DNA of 64,000 nt, from contig NC_040021.1 in the NCBI RefSeq assembly GCF_000972845.2, positions 4,961,969-5,025,968 of the forward strand, given 5' to 3'. The DNA comes from Larimichthys crocea. Taxonomy: Eukaryota > Chordata > Actinopteri > Sciaenidae. Both the position numbers and the translations under genes were made by a program. Shown here piece by piece: positions 33,401-45,708 of the stretch (within the stretch, counting starts at the first letter, position 1; the number at the start of each line of letters is the position of its first letter). The notes beneath the pieces are model-generated. The model did no database searches, had not been told where the DNA came from, and saw only the letters and a program-made list of their open reading frames with translations.

Positions 33401-35697
33401 TATTCTTTTCAGATTTGACCATAGAGAGATTCTGTATGACGGGAGGACAGAGTCCTATCGGCTATCTGAAGGCCTACATGACAAACCTTTACCTCTCCAA
33501 AGACTCTGAGAAAGTCGGAGAGGCCATAGAGGAAGGTAAGTCAGATTATAATCCTGATTTCTGTCACAAGCGACGTGTTCTCATGTAATAAATAAATCTG
33601 TACAATCAGGAGCCCGGAGGTGTGTTTGTACCACACTCGTATTTACATGTTGACTTTGCGTCTGACTAATTATCGACCACACACTGTGCAGCAAGAAGGA
33701 AGCTGCTCGGAGCCGGCGTGTGATTATACGGCTCCCTGTCGTCTAAAATACACACAAAACAAACAGATACGTAACGTTCAAATGTAGCGCCGATAGAAAA
33801 GTAATATGACGGTTTACGGTTTATCAAAAATGCAATGCATCAATGTAAATCGAATATTTCTTTGGGGCATCACTTTGGGCTCTGGAGAATTGTGATTGTT
33901 TTTGGTTACTCTTACCAATGACCTGCCAATAGACATACAATAGACATGAAATAATCTATAGAAGAAACCTGCCAATAGACATACAATAGACATGAAATAA
34001 TCTATAGAAGAAAGTCATGAAGTGTTAAAGAGTCGGACAGCTGTTGGAATGAAGGACCTATGGTAGTGCTCCTTCTTACATGGTGGGAGTAGCAGTCTGC
34101 ATAGTTTATTTATTTATTGATGATTGACTAATACAACAAAATAACACTGTAACTTGTATTAGTGTTATTATTACATATGCTTCTTAATGGTTCCTTATCT
34201 GAGAGATTTGTGTTAAGAAGAGGAACAAGACGAGGATGATTTAAATAAAATCCACCATGATCTCAGCATAACACATTCATAGCTCACATTTGTGACCCTA
34301 CATGCGATGCATACTAACATTGCCTCAAACTTGTCAGGTTTTCAGATCAGGCTTGTGCACAGATACAGACAGACTTGAAATACAAATGGATAGCAGCCAG
34401 TTTTCTGACTCACCACCACCTAAAGGCTTCAGATTTATTTAGAATGAAGTGGATGATCAGAACGGGCTTGACTTGATGGGCATGCTCCCTCTTGCCTTTG
34501 TGATATATTTATATTCAGACCCCCAAAAAGGTTTCCAGCTTTCAGAAATGTCCTTTTAAAACATAAAGGAACACAAAGATAAAACGCGAGGTATCAGGGA
34601 AAATCCGGCTGTGAGCTTTCAAAACATCATGAAGGGGACATGAACTCCCACCTCCCTTTCAGGCATCGCTGCAGCAACCATGTTCATGCCAAAAACGGAG
34701 ATGGAGTTGAGCGACACTCAGCTGAGAGTTGCGTTCGACGGCGACGCCGTCCTCTTCTCGGACGAGTCAGAGATCATTGTAAAGAAGCACGGCCTGGACA
34801 CCTTCTTTCAGCACGAGAAGGAGTTTGAGAACAAGCCTCTCGCTCAGGTAAACGATGGATGTTTCTATGTCAAAGAGACAGACTTTGTGCAGAATGTATG
34901 TCTAGAATATACACCGATAATTTATTCATTCGCTTTCTTGGAGATTTGACTCCTGAACGATTGATGTAACTGCAAAGGGTTGGTTGACAGTCACAGTTTA
35001 ATGAATATGAATTGTGTCTGTAATTGTATGGATATGCAACAGCTTAAAAGCAGATAAGAGAACAGACGTGACCGGAGAGATTAAGAAGCCATCGGCTTGT
35101 ACAAAGAATACTAAACTAATAAATGAATGATTCAGCAAAATGCAGAGAACATAAACGACAGTGAGAAACACACAAACTCAGCAGAAGATCTAATCACCAA
35201 CCTGTATGGGGGAAATGTCTGCAGGGTTAAGGAAACCTGCTCTGCCTGCTCTAAATATGCTGTCGTTGTGTGTCATTTCTGCTGTCGTTCAGTTATAGTG
35301 ACTTGTTTCAAACCTACATGTCTGGCTCTTCCAGGGTCCCTTAAAGTGTTTCTTGGAGGCTCTGGGCAAGCTCCAGAGAAAATTCTACGCCAAGGACGAG
35401 CGCTTGAACTGTCCCATCCGAACCTTCCTGGTCACGGCCCGCAGCGCTGCCAGCTCCGGGGCTCGTGTCCTGAAGACTCTCCGCAGCTGGGGCCTGGAGA
35501 TCGACGAGGCTCTCTTCCTGGCCGGAGCTCCTAAAGGGCCCCTGCTGCAGAAAATAAAACCGCACATCTACTTTGACGACCAGATGTTCCACATCGAGGG
35601 GGCCAAGGAACTGGGAACCATATCTGCACACGTCCCCTACGGGATCGGACAGAAGTACAACAGGGGGAAGCTCATCGAGCCTGAAAAGAAGGAGTAA
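30313..35697 (+). CDS. nt5c1a: Cytosolic 5'-nucleotidase 1A (intact, six exons)
   Basis: Cytosolic 5'-nucleotidase I dephosphorylates AMP (and some other nucleoside monophosphates) to nucleosides, feeding adenosine production in excitable tissue. Coding exons: 30,313-30,432; 30,570-30,737; 33,121-33,250; 33,413-33,535; 34,663-34,847; 35,335-35,697. They total 1,089 nt, giving 362 residues plus stop, close to the ~368 of human NT5C1A. All introns are GT-AG and phases fit. Conserved features: [15 protein letters not shown] at 121-135; the haloacid-dehalogenase-like DGDAV motif at 206-210 (D206 and D208 as nucleophile and acid/base by family analogy); [11 protein letters not shown] at 276-286; K309 in AGAPKGP; D323-D324 in YFDDQ. 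The N-terminal ~35 residues are variable. Features such as NENEP, FPFVKAL and [14 protein letters not shown] favour 1A over 1B, although FHIEGA is more 1B-like. Damaged copies lie at 13.4-23.1 kb. Confidence 0.95.
30570..30737 (+). CDS. nt5c1a: nt5c1a coding exon 2
   Basis: Residues 41-96, from [17 protein letters not shown] to FPFVK. Acceptor CCTCCTCAG, donor AAG|GTAGGC, both phase 0. [10 protein letters not shown] is the first core strand of the family. Confidence 0.94.
33121..33250 (+). CDS. nt5c1a: nt5c1a coding exon 3
   Basis: Residues 97-139 plus one base of codon 140. Includes [20 protein letters not shown], conserved in cN-I. Acceptor CACACACAG, donor ATG|GTACGC, leaving phase 1. Intron 2 before it (2.4 kb) shows no coding signal. 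Confidence 0.94.
33413..33535 (+). CDS. nt5c1a: nt5c1a coding exon 4
   Basis: Residues 140-180 plus one base of codon 181: [20 protein letters not shown] and the helix after it. Acceptor TTCTTTTCAG, donor GAAG|GTAAGT. Intron 4 after it (1.1 kb) holds a 46-bp tandem duplication. Confidence 0.94.
33922..34013 (+). repeat. 46-bp tandem duplication in nt5c1a intron 4
   Basis: Two identical 46-base units (33,922-33,967 and 33,968-34,013) beginning CCTGCCAATAGACATACAAT. The corresponding places in the extra copies (about 15,998-16,045, and about 19,440-19,485 inverted) have only one unit, so this is a difference between the intact allele and the others. Confidence 0.88.
34663..34847 (+). CDS. nt5c1a: nt5c1a coding exon 5 (catalytic DGDAV motif)
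   Basis: Residues 181-242. Carries [17 protein letters not shown] with the catalytic aspartates, and ends ENKPLAQ. Acceptor CCCTTTCAG, donor CAG|GTAAAC, phase 0. Confidence 0.95.
35335..35697 (+). CDS. nt5c1a: nt5c1a coding exon 6 (C-terminal half of the core)
   Basis: Residues 243-362 and the TAA stop at 35,695-35,697. It has [28 protein letters not shown] and YFDDQMFH, then a short lysine-rich tail ending EPEKKE. Acceptor GGCTCTTCCAG. Confidence 0.95.
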   Translation, partial: GPLKCFLEALGKLQRKFYAKDERLNCPIRTFLVTARSAASSGARVLKTLRSWGLEIDEALFLAGAPKGPLLQKIKPHIYFDDQMFHIEGAKELGTISAHVPYGIGQKYNRGKLIEPEKKE

Positions 35698-36655
35698 ACT
35701 GAAAATGGGTAAAATATTAAATATGCACTACATCGGGTCAGTCTAAAATAAACATTTGTATTCAGGAAAAAAAAGATAATAGAAAATAAAACGTTTTAGA
35801 GGATGTAGGTATTATAATTCCGTCTTTCTGGGGTTTTAGCTTTAGTGTATGGTGTTATTATTGAGTGGGAGAATATATTTTCAATAAGGCACCATACAGT
35901 ATTTCACTTAATGCTGTATTGGAAGATTCATTGCTGCCTTTTAACCTTGAAGTGTGCACCCGTTTATGGTTTTTGAACGTTTTCTTTCTCATTTATTTTC
36001 GAGTTTAAGTCTTTTTTTTTACACTTTTATGCAACAAACACATTTATTTTATTTTATTTTGGTTCGGTATTGTTGAGTATGATCATGGCGGTCTTGTTTT
36101 TTTCTGCATTGGCTTTTTCATAGACTTAAAAATCCCCAGCCAGATAAAAACAAGCATTTTTAACGTTTGTGGTGTCTGGCATTCGTTTTGCACATTTAAT
36201 GCAGCATGCTGTATTAATGAATATTAATATCAGTTTTAAAGGGATCATCTATTTGGGTACAGTATCAATGGCTTACAAGGAACGCTGGTTTTGTTTTTGT
36301 TTGTTACTGTCTTTGCTGTCTATGAGCACTACCTGTAAAACACTTGTGGTTTATATTCCTCAAACTTTTAGTTTCGTAACTCGTGTTCTGTGAGTTGTTT
36401 ACGCTTTACATTGGATCTACACTTTTCTATAGTGGTTTTATATTGCATACAGTATAATGTATGTGATTGCAGACTGTTATGTATTTCATATTGCAAAAAT
36501 ATGTAAATCAGTGTATAGCTAAACACCACAGAGGACTTACACCCGCTTGTTTTTTAAATGTTCATATCATGTCTGGCAACATCACTCATCATGTGGTGTT
36601 TTGCATTGATTGTACTCATGTTTTGGTAACAATAAAATAATGTTTTCCACCATTT
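35698..36655 (+). other. nt5c1a 3' UTR with poly(A) signal
   Basis: AT-rich sequence after the stop codon with no coding signal. The best polyadenylation signal is AATAAA at 36,631-36,636, followed by a GT/T-rich stretch (ATGTTTTCC, TTTTTTGTTC). Earlier AATAAA-like hexamers near 35,748 could give a short 3' UTR. None of the extra nt5c1a copies includes this region. Confidence 0.6.
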
Positions 36656-36805
36656 TCAAAAATATATTTTTTGTTCTACTCTGATTTCTAATACGGATTA
36701 CTTAGTACTGACTGTACTGCAAGTGGCTGGTCTTTGCCAGTGGTGCAAATATTTCCATTTTGTGCTCAAATACTTTTATACTTCACTATATTTATGTAAC
36801 ATCCA

Positions 36806-36916
36806 TTCTGTATTCTGTAAGTGCTTATCCTCATCAGGGTCGTGTAGACTATCCCAGCTGACATTGGGCAACAGGCAAGTCATGATTTCATCACAGGGCT
36901 GACACATAGAGACCAT
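36806..36916 (+). repeat. Degenerate common teleost repeat
   Basis: Carries CTATCCCAGCTGACATTGGG and CACAGGGCTGACACATAGAG, the core of a repeat seen very often in fish intergenic DNA, usually with a wordier middle part that is shortened here. I cannot assign its class. Confidence 0.6.
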
Positions 36917-38208
36917 TTATGTAACATTTAAATAAACAATAATCAAACATGTTGAGCCTATTAAACACATTTATGTTAAAACAAGACTGCACAACTTTAT
37001 GACCTCTTATAGAAAACTGTCTAAACATGTCAAATTTGTGTTGAAGACTTGACTTTTCTGACATTCACATATTAAACTTTATATTCAAGAGTTAAGAATA
37101 GCTCCACCTCAGCCAGCTACAACAGTAAAATGCTACAAGTATGCATCAGTATTACAATCTAAAGATGTAATAATATACTTTTACAGGTATTTAAGTGTAA
37201 TTCATCTGCAGTTATTCAAGTTAAAATATTAACAACAAAGTTATTTTACAAACTAAATTGGAGGCAATTGATAATGGTATTTTCTACATTTTTGTTGATA
37301 ATGCTTTAGTACTTCTTATTAAATAGACTTTTGACTGATAATAAAGTGTTATAGAAATGATCTGCATACTTTCTATCACTGGTCTCTGTATATCTCAGCA
37401 GTAGATGGTGCTGTTTGGTTGTAATTGCCCACCCTCATCATTTAAACATTGCTTGTTTACCACAGGGCCTCGTGTTTGGCAAAGGGTCACATCCTCGTGA
37501 AAGTAAACCAGTTCAGGTGAAACTTCACCAGCGTATCTGTTGGAAGATCTGCCCTGTCATTAAACCTCGATGTCCCTTCGTGTCTACCTATCCTCAGGTG
37601 ATGGAGAACCACTCTCGTCTTACATGTACATGATGAAAGGAACCAGAAGAGGGAGCTCCAGTTTAACTATATTGGGGTTTTACAGGGAGAAGGAGCAACT
37701 ATAGAAGAATGAGAAAACATCATTTATATTTGAAAGTGAAATCAAAATAAAGTATGAAAAAATCTCAACACAAAAAGCACCTAAAAAGACAGAAAACTGC
37801 TGTATATCTTACACACTGCTTTGAGGTGTTTCGTCTTTGACTTCCCATTTTCCAGATACTAAAATACAACACTCTGTTTTCAGTCAACTAGCATTGGGCC
37901 TAACTGGAAGTAAATTAGATCTTTTTGTTCTAAATATATATAAAAAAATATCTGAAGGTCATCCTTCTTGGACTAAAATAACACCTCGTTTAAAGTATTT
38001 ATAGCAGGAAACAACTTTTTTTTTAAAGGAAGTTCAGATGTTTTTCACAGACTTACAGTGGTGAATGTGGAGTACACAGACATTTAAGTAAATGTAAGAA
38101 TAACACACTGTACTGCAGTAAAAAAAAAGTCTCACACTGAAAATGTTTCTTAGAAAAGTACTCTTATGATTAACATTGTCAATTAATATTGATGGAGACA
38201 TCAAGCCG

Positions 38209-38541
38209 CGGGGGCGGCTGTGGCTCACAGGCAGAGCGGGTCGTCCACCAATCAGATGATCGGCGGTTCGATCCCCGGCTCCTGCGGTCTGCATGTCGAA
38301 GTGTCCTTGGGCAAGACACTGAACCACAAATTGCTCCCGAAGGCTGTGCCATCGGTGTGTGAATGTGTATGAATGGTTAGATCCAGAAACTGATGAGCAG
38401 TTGGCACCTTGCATGGTAGCCAATGCCATCAGTGTATGAATGTGTGTGAATGGGGTGAATGAGATATGTAGTGTAGAGCGCTTTGAGTGGTCGGAAGACT
38501 AGAAAGGCGCTATATAAGTACAGTCCATTTACCATTTACCA
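38209..38541 (+). mobile_element. tRNA-derived SINE
   Basis: The head has a pol III A-box-like GCTGTGGCTCACAGGCAGAG and a B box GGTTCGATCCC at about 38,264; the middle contains GTCCTTGGGCAAGACACTGA; the tail has GGCGCTATATAAGTACAGTC and repeated CATTTACC units at the 3' end. That is the normal order of a tRNA-like SINE with a short repeated tail. No convincing target-site duplication was read. Confidence 0.82.
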
Positions 38542-39254
38542 TTTTATTTGATGCATGTGAACAGTTAAAACTTTTAGAAAAATGACAAAAACTGTTTATT
38601 GATTATTTTGAAATTTACTTATTTGTTTAGCAGACCCCAAAGGTTATTTTTGCTTTTCGAACATTACAGCTTAATTCAACATAATTAATTTTTTATACAT
38701 CTATATTTTTACTGTTAACTATAGAGTAGTTGTACTTTTATAATGTAAATTTGAATTTATTGTATTTACTCAATAATTAAATTCCACGCAGCCTTTTTCC
38801 ATAGCTCATCCTGGCGCCTAGACGTTACTATCATAACACACCATAAACATTAATGTAGCCTGGACTCACTGGCCTGAAGCAGAGATGAGGACGTTTGGTA
38901 AGCTCACTTGTTTCTAACTCCACAGCTCCTGATATATATGTTTTATTTTTAAACTTGTAGTCTTCAGCCACAACCGATATTGACTCAAGTGACATCACTT
39001 TCCCTGTTTGCCTAGCTCCGGTTCTGGCACAACACCCTTAAGCATTCAATGGAAAAGATGACATTGCCCTGACTATAAGTCTTTGTAGCATCAAAATGAT
39101 TTCAAATCTGTTATTTTATGCTAGAAAAGTTACAAAATGTTGCTTTAAAACATCAAAAATAAAAGTACTCAATACATAAAAATGTATATTATTAAAAATC
39201 TTAGTGGATTACTCTTATTGCTGCAGTAATATAGTATAGTGTAATTTCAAGTTG

Positions 39255-39512
39255 TAGTTAAGACCCACTTTTTTAGACTGGCGTTCAATTCTGACTAGGG
39301 CAGTACTGTTTCTGAGGTGTACTCATTCTGTCTGCTCCTTTCTATGTATTTCTGGAAGGACCCTGCACTACAGCTGCAGCACTACAGCACTTTTATTCTA
39401 TTTATTTGTTATATATCTGTTATGTATTGTTTTATGGCTTTGTGGTAAAGCACATTGGGTACTGTTCGGCTATTGTAAAGGGCTATACAAATAAACTTGA
39501 TTTGATTTGATA
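39255..39512 (+). mobile_element. LINE 3' end with TTGAT tail
   Basis: Contains AAGACCCACTTTTTTAGACT, GTAAAGCACATTGGGTACTG and GCTATACAAATAAACTTGAT and ends in short TTTGAT units. It is a typical 5'-truncated 3' end of a fish non-LTR retrotransposon. No coding part remains. Confidence 0.68.
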
Positions 39513-39997
39513 GTTAGTTATATCGTAGTTTATATTTCATAAGATCATCATGTTTCATATTAAAGTATTCATCCGAAAAGTAACTGTTAAAGTAGCTGTT
39601 ATAGAAATATAGTGAAGTACAAGTACAAAAGGACAAATACCTCTGTATTTAAGTACAGTATTTGATTAAAGGTACCCCCCACCAGTGCACAGGGAGGGAC
39701 AGAGTTTTAGTGGTTATCTTGGATTTCTTGAGTCTGTTCCACTTCGTGCAATGTTTGCATTTAGCAACAGGCATCTTTTACCAATTCACTACGGTAATGA
39801 CAACGAGTGTTGTTGTTTTACTGCCTCGAGACAACGAGGAGAGGGAAGTTTGTGAGGCTTAAAGCTTGATGCTCTGGTGGCGGAGCCTGGAGGGTGGTGC
39901 AGGATTTATTTTAATTTTGTTGTGTATTTTTCTATAGTTGAGTTATTCATCTTGTCAGTAGTGCATCTTTGCAACGATCCACGGTTTTGTCAGGCAG

Positions 39998-40002
<5 letters not shown>

Positions 40003-40029
<27 letters not shown>
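40003..40029 (+). repeat. (GT)n microsatellite
   Basis: About 27 bases of perfect GT repeat. Confidence 0.9.
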
Positions 40030-40689
40030 CTGTATGTGTGCATCCCCGAGAGCTGGGACCAACCGGCTGTTGCCATGGATACTCGGTGCTGACACCACAA
40101 GAACTGTGTAGGCTTGTTGAAGATATAATTAATAACAAAGGATTAGAGGCAAAGGTAGCATGGGGCTCAGTATGAGAAACCTCATCACACAGTTACTATA
40201 ATTGGCAACCTTTATGTGTGTGTGTGTGTGCATGCGTGCGTGTGCGAGGATGCTACAAGAAAAGTTACGGAAAAATAACCGTGGAAACAGTACTCCCATA
40301 CTCCGCTGCTGCATTTATCTTCTTGACAAGCAATTTGCTCTAAATATGTTTTCTTGGTTGGTGGCCAGAAACTTGTAGGTAGATGTTTTCTGAAAGTAAT
40401 TTATTTGGACCAACATTACCTTGGTGGGTGCCTTGATGCCTACATACTGGATATCTTGGGAATATTTATTAAACATAACGAGCTAATTGATTTTTATTGA
40501 ATAAACTGTAGCGTTACACGCGGACGTGCGGGAGCTTTTGTCTGTTACGCACGCTTGAATCAAGTTGTTTGTAGCTACGCAGAAGAATGGACAGCGTAGG
40601 TCTCTGAAATTCAAAGTCTGAGGCTGAGTCCTGCCTCTTCCACCTCCTGGCTGAACTAAAAATGGGCAATGATGCCGTTGAGGTGAGCC

Positions 40690-41045
40690 AAATGAAGCCG
40701 GGGTGCTCAAACAAGACATCTACCTGTCAATCAAAGCGGCCACACTGTTAATTATGCATAATTTTAAGCCTTTATATAATTTAAAATGGTGAGTTCTATT
40801 AAAATTCACCCTCAGTACAGTTGTCATGAACGGGGAAATTAGCTACAGAGACCAAAACTGTTTTTTGTACCAGGCTGTAAACATGTTTATTTCTGCTGTG
40901 AAAAGTTGGACATTTGAACATGGGGACTTATGGAGACTGACTCACTTCTGGAGCCAGCCTCAAGTGGACGTTTGAGGAACTGCAGGTTTTGGCACTTTTG
41001 CATTGGCTTCACTTCACAGCCACAAAGGTTGCCGATTGGTTTGCA
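40690..41045 (+). repeat. Interspersed repeat family A
   Basis: Near full-length copy in plus orientation, from CTACCTGTCAATCAAAGCGG to CACAAAGGTTGCCGATTGGT. It lies 900 bp from an inverted copy at 41,968. Confidence 0.78.
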
Positions 41046-41967
41046 GTTTAATATTGAGAAAAATAATGAATAGAAATATCTTAAAACATACGGAGGGATC
41101 ACCAGCAGGCATTCGTGGTCCTCAGATGATGAAGCCTAATGTCTTTGGTGATCATCTTTTTCTTCTAGTTTCACCATAAAGTTGACAGTTTTGACATTTT
41201 CAGTGAATGTCTCAACAAACTGACATTTGGATTCAGATACAAGTTGTGCACCGGATGATATTGTCATATCAACACAGCTGATAGAAATTTGAGTGCAGCT
41301 CCTAAAACCAGACAAACAAAACAAAAACAGACGCAAGTAGATCGGCAGAAATGGTCAAGTGCTGCTACAGTTATTTTTGTGCTGTTTTCTACCTGCTTTC
41401 AGAGTTCAAATGGAAAACAGCCTCGGGACGTTTGCTGGTCCTGAGGCGGATTTCCTACACTTAAAACCCATCTCAGAGGGAGGGGGTTGAATTTGAGTCT
41501 GATATGTGTGGTGTACACGGAGGAGACAGAAGGAAGGTCGGAGCAGATGAACTCTCTTTAACTGTCACCTCTGAAGAGTTGCCACAGCACGCTGTGACCG
41601 AGAAGGCGAGGACACAGAAAGTCAAGCCTCTGGTGGGCCTTGTTAATTATTTGGCTCGTGTCAGTCCTCTCTGCGCTCGTTCATTTTTGTCTAAAAACCT
41701 GCAAAACTAAAGACATTCCCATCAGCCTCATACTCTCCATGCTAACATGCAAATAGGTGAACATACCGGCCAAACATCAACATGTCAGCGTTGTTATTGT
41801 GACTATATATTAACTTGCTATTTCAGGCACATGAGCGAGTTCACACTGAGTTTCGGTAAAATGCAGTGTACTGTAAGTCCTAACGGTCAAAAAGTTAAGC
41901 GTGGAATGCTGGATACTTTGGACTATTTTGGCTTCAAAGCCTAAGTACGCCTAACATTAGCTGAAAC

Positions 41968-42300
41968 TAGTTCAGTTCCTCAAACGTCCACTTGAGGCTG
42001 GCTCTAGAATGAGTCAATCTCCATAAGTCCCCATGTTAAAATGTCCAAAAAACAGTTTTGGTCTCTATAGCTACTTTCCCCGTTCATGACAACTGTACTG
42101 AGGGTGAATCTTTATAGAACTCACCTGTTCAGGTTATATTAAGGCTTAAAGTTATGCAGGGTTAACAGCATGGACGCTTTGATTGACAGGTGGGTACCGT
42201 TACAGATGGCTTGTTTTGAGCAACCATGTGTCATTCTGCTGATTTTAAGACTAGCTGGGATGCAGAAGAGACAGGACAGCCAACATGGCGGTGGCACAGA
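41968..42300 (-). repeat. Interspersed repeat family A
   Basis: Inverted copy starting CAGTTCCTCAAACGTCCACT and running to GATTGACAGGTGGG and beyond. It lacks the part between the CCCCATGTTAAAATGTCC and ACAGTTTTGG landmarks that other copies have. Confidence 0.76.
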
Positions 42301-42741
42301 GAGTGCCGCAATAAATCTACATCAAGGTTATAATATTCTATTTTTGTTTCACCAATAAAAACCACGCCCGTATGGATATAGATTAGAATTGTTTCTTGAG
42401 TTCAAGGCGTCGTCTTTGTTCCTGAACTCTTTCCTTGAACTCATTTCGGAGGATGTAGGTCGCAGTGCTGTTCAACTGCATTATACAGACTGAGCGTGTT
42501 ATATTGTCTCCAGTTACTCCAGTTGCACTTCCCAGTAACCACAGAGAAGACTTCATCCCACCACGATGTCTTCTTCAGTTAAACTTTCTGTTGATGAAGT
42601 TTTGGAGTTTCTGCAGGTGGAGCTCATTCCTTCATCTGTTCAACCGCGAAGTCCGTCAACACTCGCGGATCACAGCTCGGTTAATCTGCCGCACGACGCT
42701 ACACTCACCATTTGCTGTGTGACTGAGTTGGTGGTGGGAGT

Positions 42742-42762
42742 GCGCACACACACACACACACA
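42742..42762 (+). repeat. (CA)n microsatellite
   Basis: About 20 bases of CA repeat. Confidence 0.85.
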
Positions 42763-45222
42763 CATTGGTGTGACAGGCTCTGTTGACAGAAAACTGTGCT
42801 ATGATAATGATATGTATTGAGGTCAGGTGGTCCCCTTCCCCAGAAGCACATCCTTATAGAAACATTATGCAGGGTACAACCACTCTGAACTATAGATTAA
42901 GCTGCTGTGAATCTATTCTATGAGGAGAGGATGTTAAATATTGCTGAAGTCTTCTCCCCAGCACGGAGCTGTTGATGGACGCCATGAACTATAAACTGTT
43001 TTTGCTTGTGCATACATGCTTCCTGTTTGAAAAAAGCGCCCTTGTGGTATGCATTATGTGCTTCTGTGATTGCTGTCTGACTCATGTTATTGCAGACCTG
43101 ACTGTGTGTTCTGCAGGGATCCCAGGAAACCTCCAGAATGAGCTGACCCTTATTCAATTTAGCCCATTCTCATTTGATTGCACAGTGTGGTTCTCCTGAA
43201 AACAACCTCACAGGTGAGGGGGGGCATTGACAAGTGTCTCTGCATGAGATGGATTACTGCTGCCACGCAACCTTGGCTGTTCACAAGTGCACCTGTTCCT
43301 GTTAGCAATTATTGACATGCTGGGCTAAGATACAAGCTTACAGTTAGTGAGCTCCGTAGTCAGGCATTCGATATGCACAGACCTAAAGATGGGAACAGGT
43401 TAAGTGATTTTCTGAAAAAAAGCCTCTTAACGATGTGAAATCAATCGCTCGCTTTAAAAGATCTTGCCGAGAGCGCGTCATGTTAAGTTTTAGGTCGGGC
43501 TTTCTGCTGCTCTCATGCAAGCTATTAACTCGCTGACACATTTTATCAGTTTGCAGGGTAAAAACATTAAATGGTGCAGAGCGGAAATAGATTCTTCTTC
43601 TTTTAGATTTATCTGCCCTGTGTAGACAGGATCGGCCCGCTCTTTTGTCACTGCCATATCTAATAAGCCCGTGCAGGGTTTTTTTTGTTTTTTTTCAGCC
43701 ACAAGTAAAACTGGCTTTTGTCATTTTGAGAAACTGACCTCCCGCCCGGGCCAGCATTTGGCATGAGGCTGTGCGATAGCAGCACTCACGAGAAGGGCAA
43801 GGCCAAAACACGCTGAGCGGCACGAGGCCATACTTCCTTGTGCCTGGAGCTCATCAGCGGTGGCATTTACTCCACTCTGCGGGCTCAGCGAGGGACGCAG
43901 AATGTGGCCCCTGCAGAGGCTCAGCCCAGCCAGCAGCCAGGCAGCGAGATTGGGCAAAGCAGTGTGCAACCACTGAGCAAGCAAGCATCACCAATTATCT
44001 CCACCTCTGCGCTTGTAGCAGGAATCCATTTCAGCACCATTACCTCTGGGCAGCCATGGGCTGACAGTCTCTCCCGTCAGGGCGATAGTTCTAAATTGGC
44101 TCCCACCCTTCTTCTCCTCCTGAGATTGAAAAGAGATTATTAAAGACATTCATCATAGAAGAGGCCTGAGCCTGTCTGGAAAATGGTGAGAAATGGTGGC
44201 ACAATGGAGAGGGCCTGAAGAAAGAGGGGAGAGGAAATGATATAGAGATAACGTCTGTGAGCTGAAGGTTGGTGCTCCTCCCTGGTACCAGACAGGGTGG
44301 TCCCTTGGGTGTCCTGTGAAGCCGGCTGGGTTGTAGCCGCAGGCAGGGTGTGGGGCCCAAGTCTGGAGGAACGCATGCGCACAGCAGGCCACACAGTCAT
44401 GGCTAAAATCCTACATATCGGATGCAGTGCTAATGATACCCCCAGAGACCAAAACAGTCTGGCTCCTGCATGACAAGATGCACTGTACAATATATTATCT
44501 CCGTCTGATCCAAGTGAAAGACTTGGGGAAAGACTATCGGTAGGACAAGTTGAAGGTCTCCTCTGTGGTCTCATGCTCAGACATTAAATTAAATCATCGT
44601 GGCTTGGAGTATTAAAGACTCATGGTTGAGAAATGTTTGCAGCCAAGAGCACGAGTGGGTTTCTTCTGTGGTGAGAAGTCTATTATCAGACACGGCACAA
44701 AACTGGAGTGCTGCTCTCCTGTTGCAAATTTAAGAAAACTAATCAGCCCTAATTTTCACCTCAGATAAATTTTTAATCTCCGTTTTAGATTAGGGGACTC
44801 CATTTCATTTCTCTCAAACTGCTGCCCCTCGCTTGCGAATCCCGTTCTCCGACGCTCCTCCCGTGCACAGACTAACAGAGGTGTTATTGATGCAGTTATG
44901 TAACCAGCTGAATGTATGCCCATATTAATACACGGTTCAGTATGTGAAAAATGTCTCCATGCATATCAGGACATGATTAAATTAGCAGGAGATTAGGAGA
45001 TCAATACTAAGTACGGGAGCTGTAGCTGGTAGACCATTATGTTAGGGGGGTCTTGTTGAGTAATGGATTATGCTGATTTTATCACAAAATAGTAAGATAT
45101 ACTGTGTGTTCCAAAGAGATTTAGATTGTGGGATTATTAATGAGCTCGTGCATAAATATTGGAAGTTGTTCTATTGTCCTGGCTCTGTCCCAGTTGTTGT
45201 TCTTGATGAAACAGTTTTTGTG

Positions 45223-45661
45223 GCTCTGGCCACCGCCATGTTTGCAGTCCCGCCTCTTCTGCCTCCCGGCTAATCTAAAAAATCGGCAAAGATGTGGCTC
45301 ATCTGTGGACTTGAGGTGGGCTGAATGATGCCTGGTTGCTCACACAAGCCATCTGTAACAACATCTACCTGTCAATCAAAGCGTCCACACTGTTAACTCT
45401 GCATAATTTTAAGCGTTAATATCATCTGAACAGGTGAGTTCTATAAAAATTCATCCTCAGTACATTTGTCATGAACGGGAAAATTTGCTATAGAGACCAA
45501 AACAGTTTTTTATACCAGACTGTAAACATGTTTATTTCTGCTGTCTAACATGGGGACTTATGGAGACTGACTCGTTTTGTAGCCAGCCTCAAGTGGACGT
45601 TTGAGGAACTGCAGTTTTTGGCCCTTGGCTTCACTTCACAGCCACTGAGGTTGCCGCTTGG
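45223..45661 (+). repeat. Interspersed repeat family A (long copy)
   Basis: Extends further left than other copies, beginning TGGCTCTGGCCACCGCCATG, which resembles 57,399-57,420. It then follows the usual landmarks to GAGGTTGCCGCTTGGT. It is the best template for defining the element's full length. Confidence 0.76.
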
Positions 45662-45708
45662 TATCGATCTTCTCACCTAGCTTTCTGCAAGAAGCTAATA
45701 AGCATATA

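Noticed and set aside
37415..37633. 72-codon plus-strand frame
   Set aside because: A CCACAG acceptor-like site is present but there is no donor or similarity; ordinary chance frame.
38209..38285. tRNA gene
   Set aside because: The A/B boxes belong to a SINE head; the arms do not fold as a full tRNA and a SINE body follows.
42566..42740. Short frame beginning MSSSVKLSVDEVLEFLQ
   Set aside because: No recognisable family, no clear donor, and it runs into a CA repeat.
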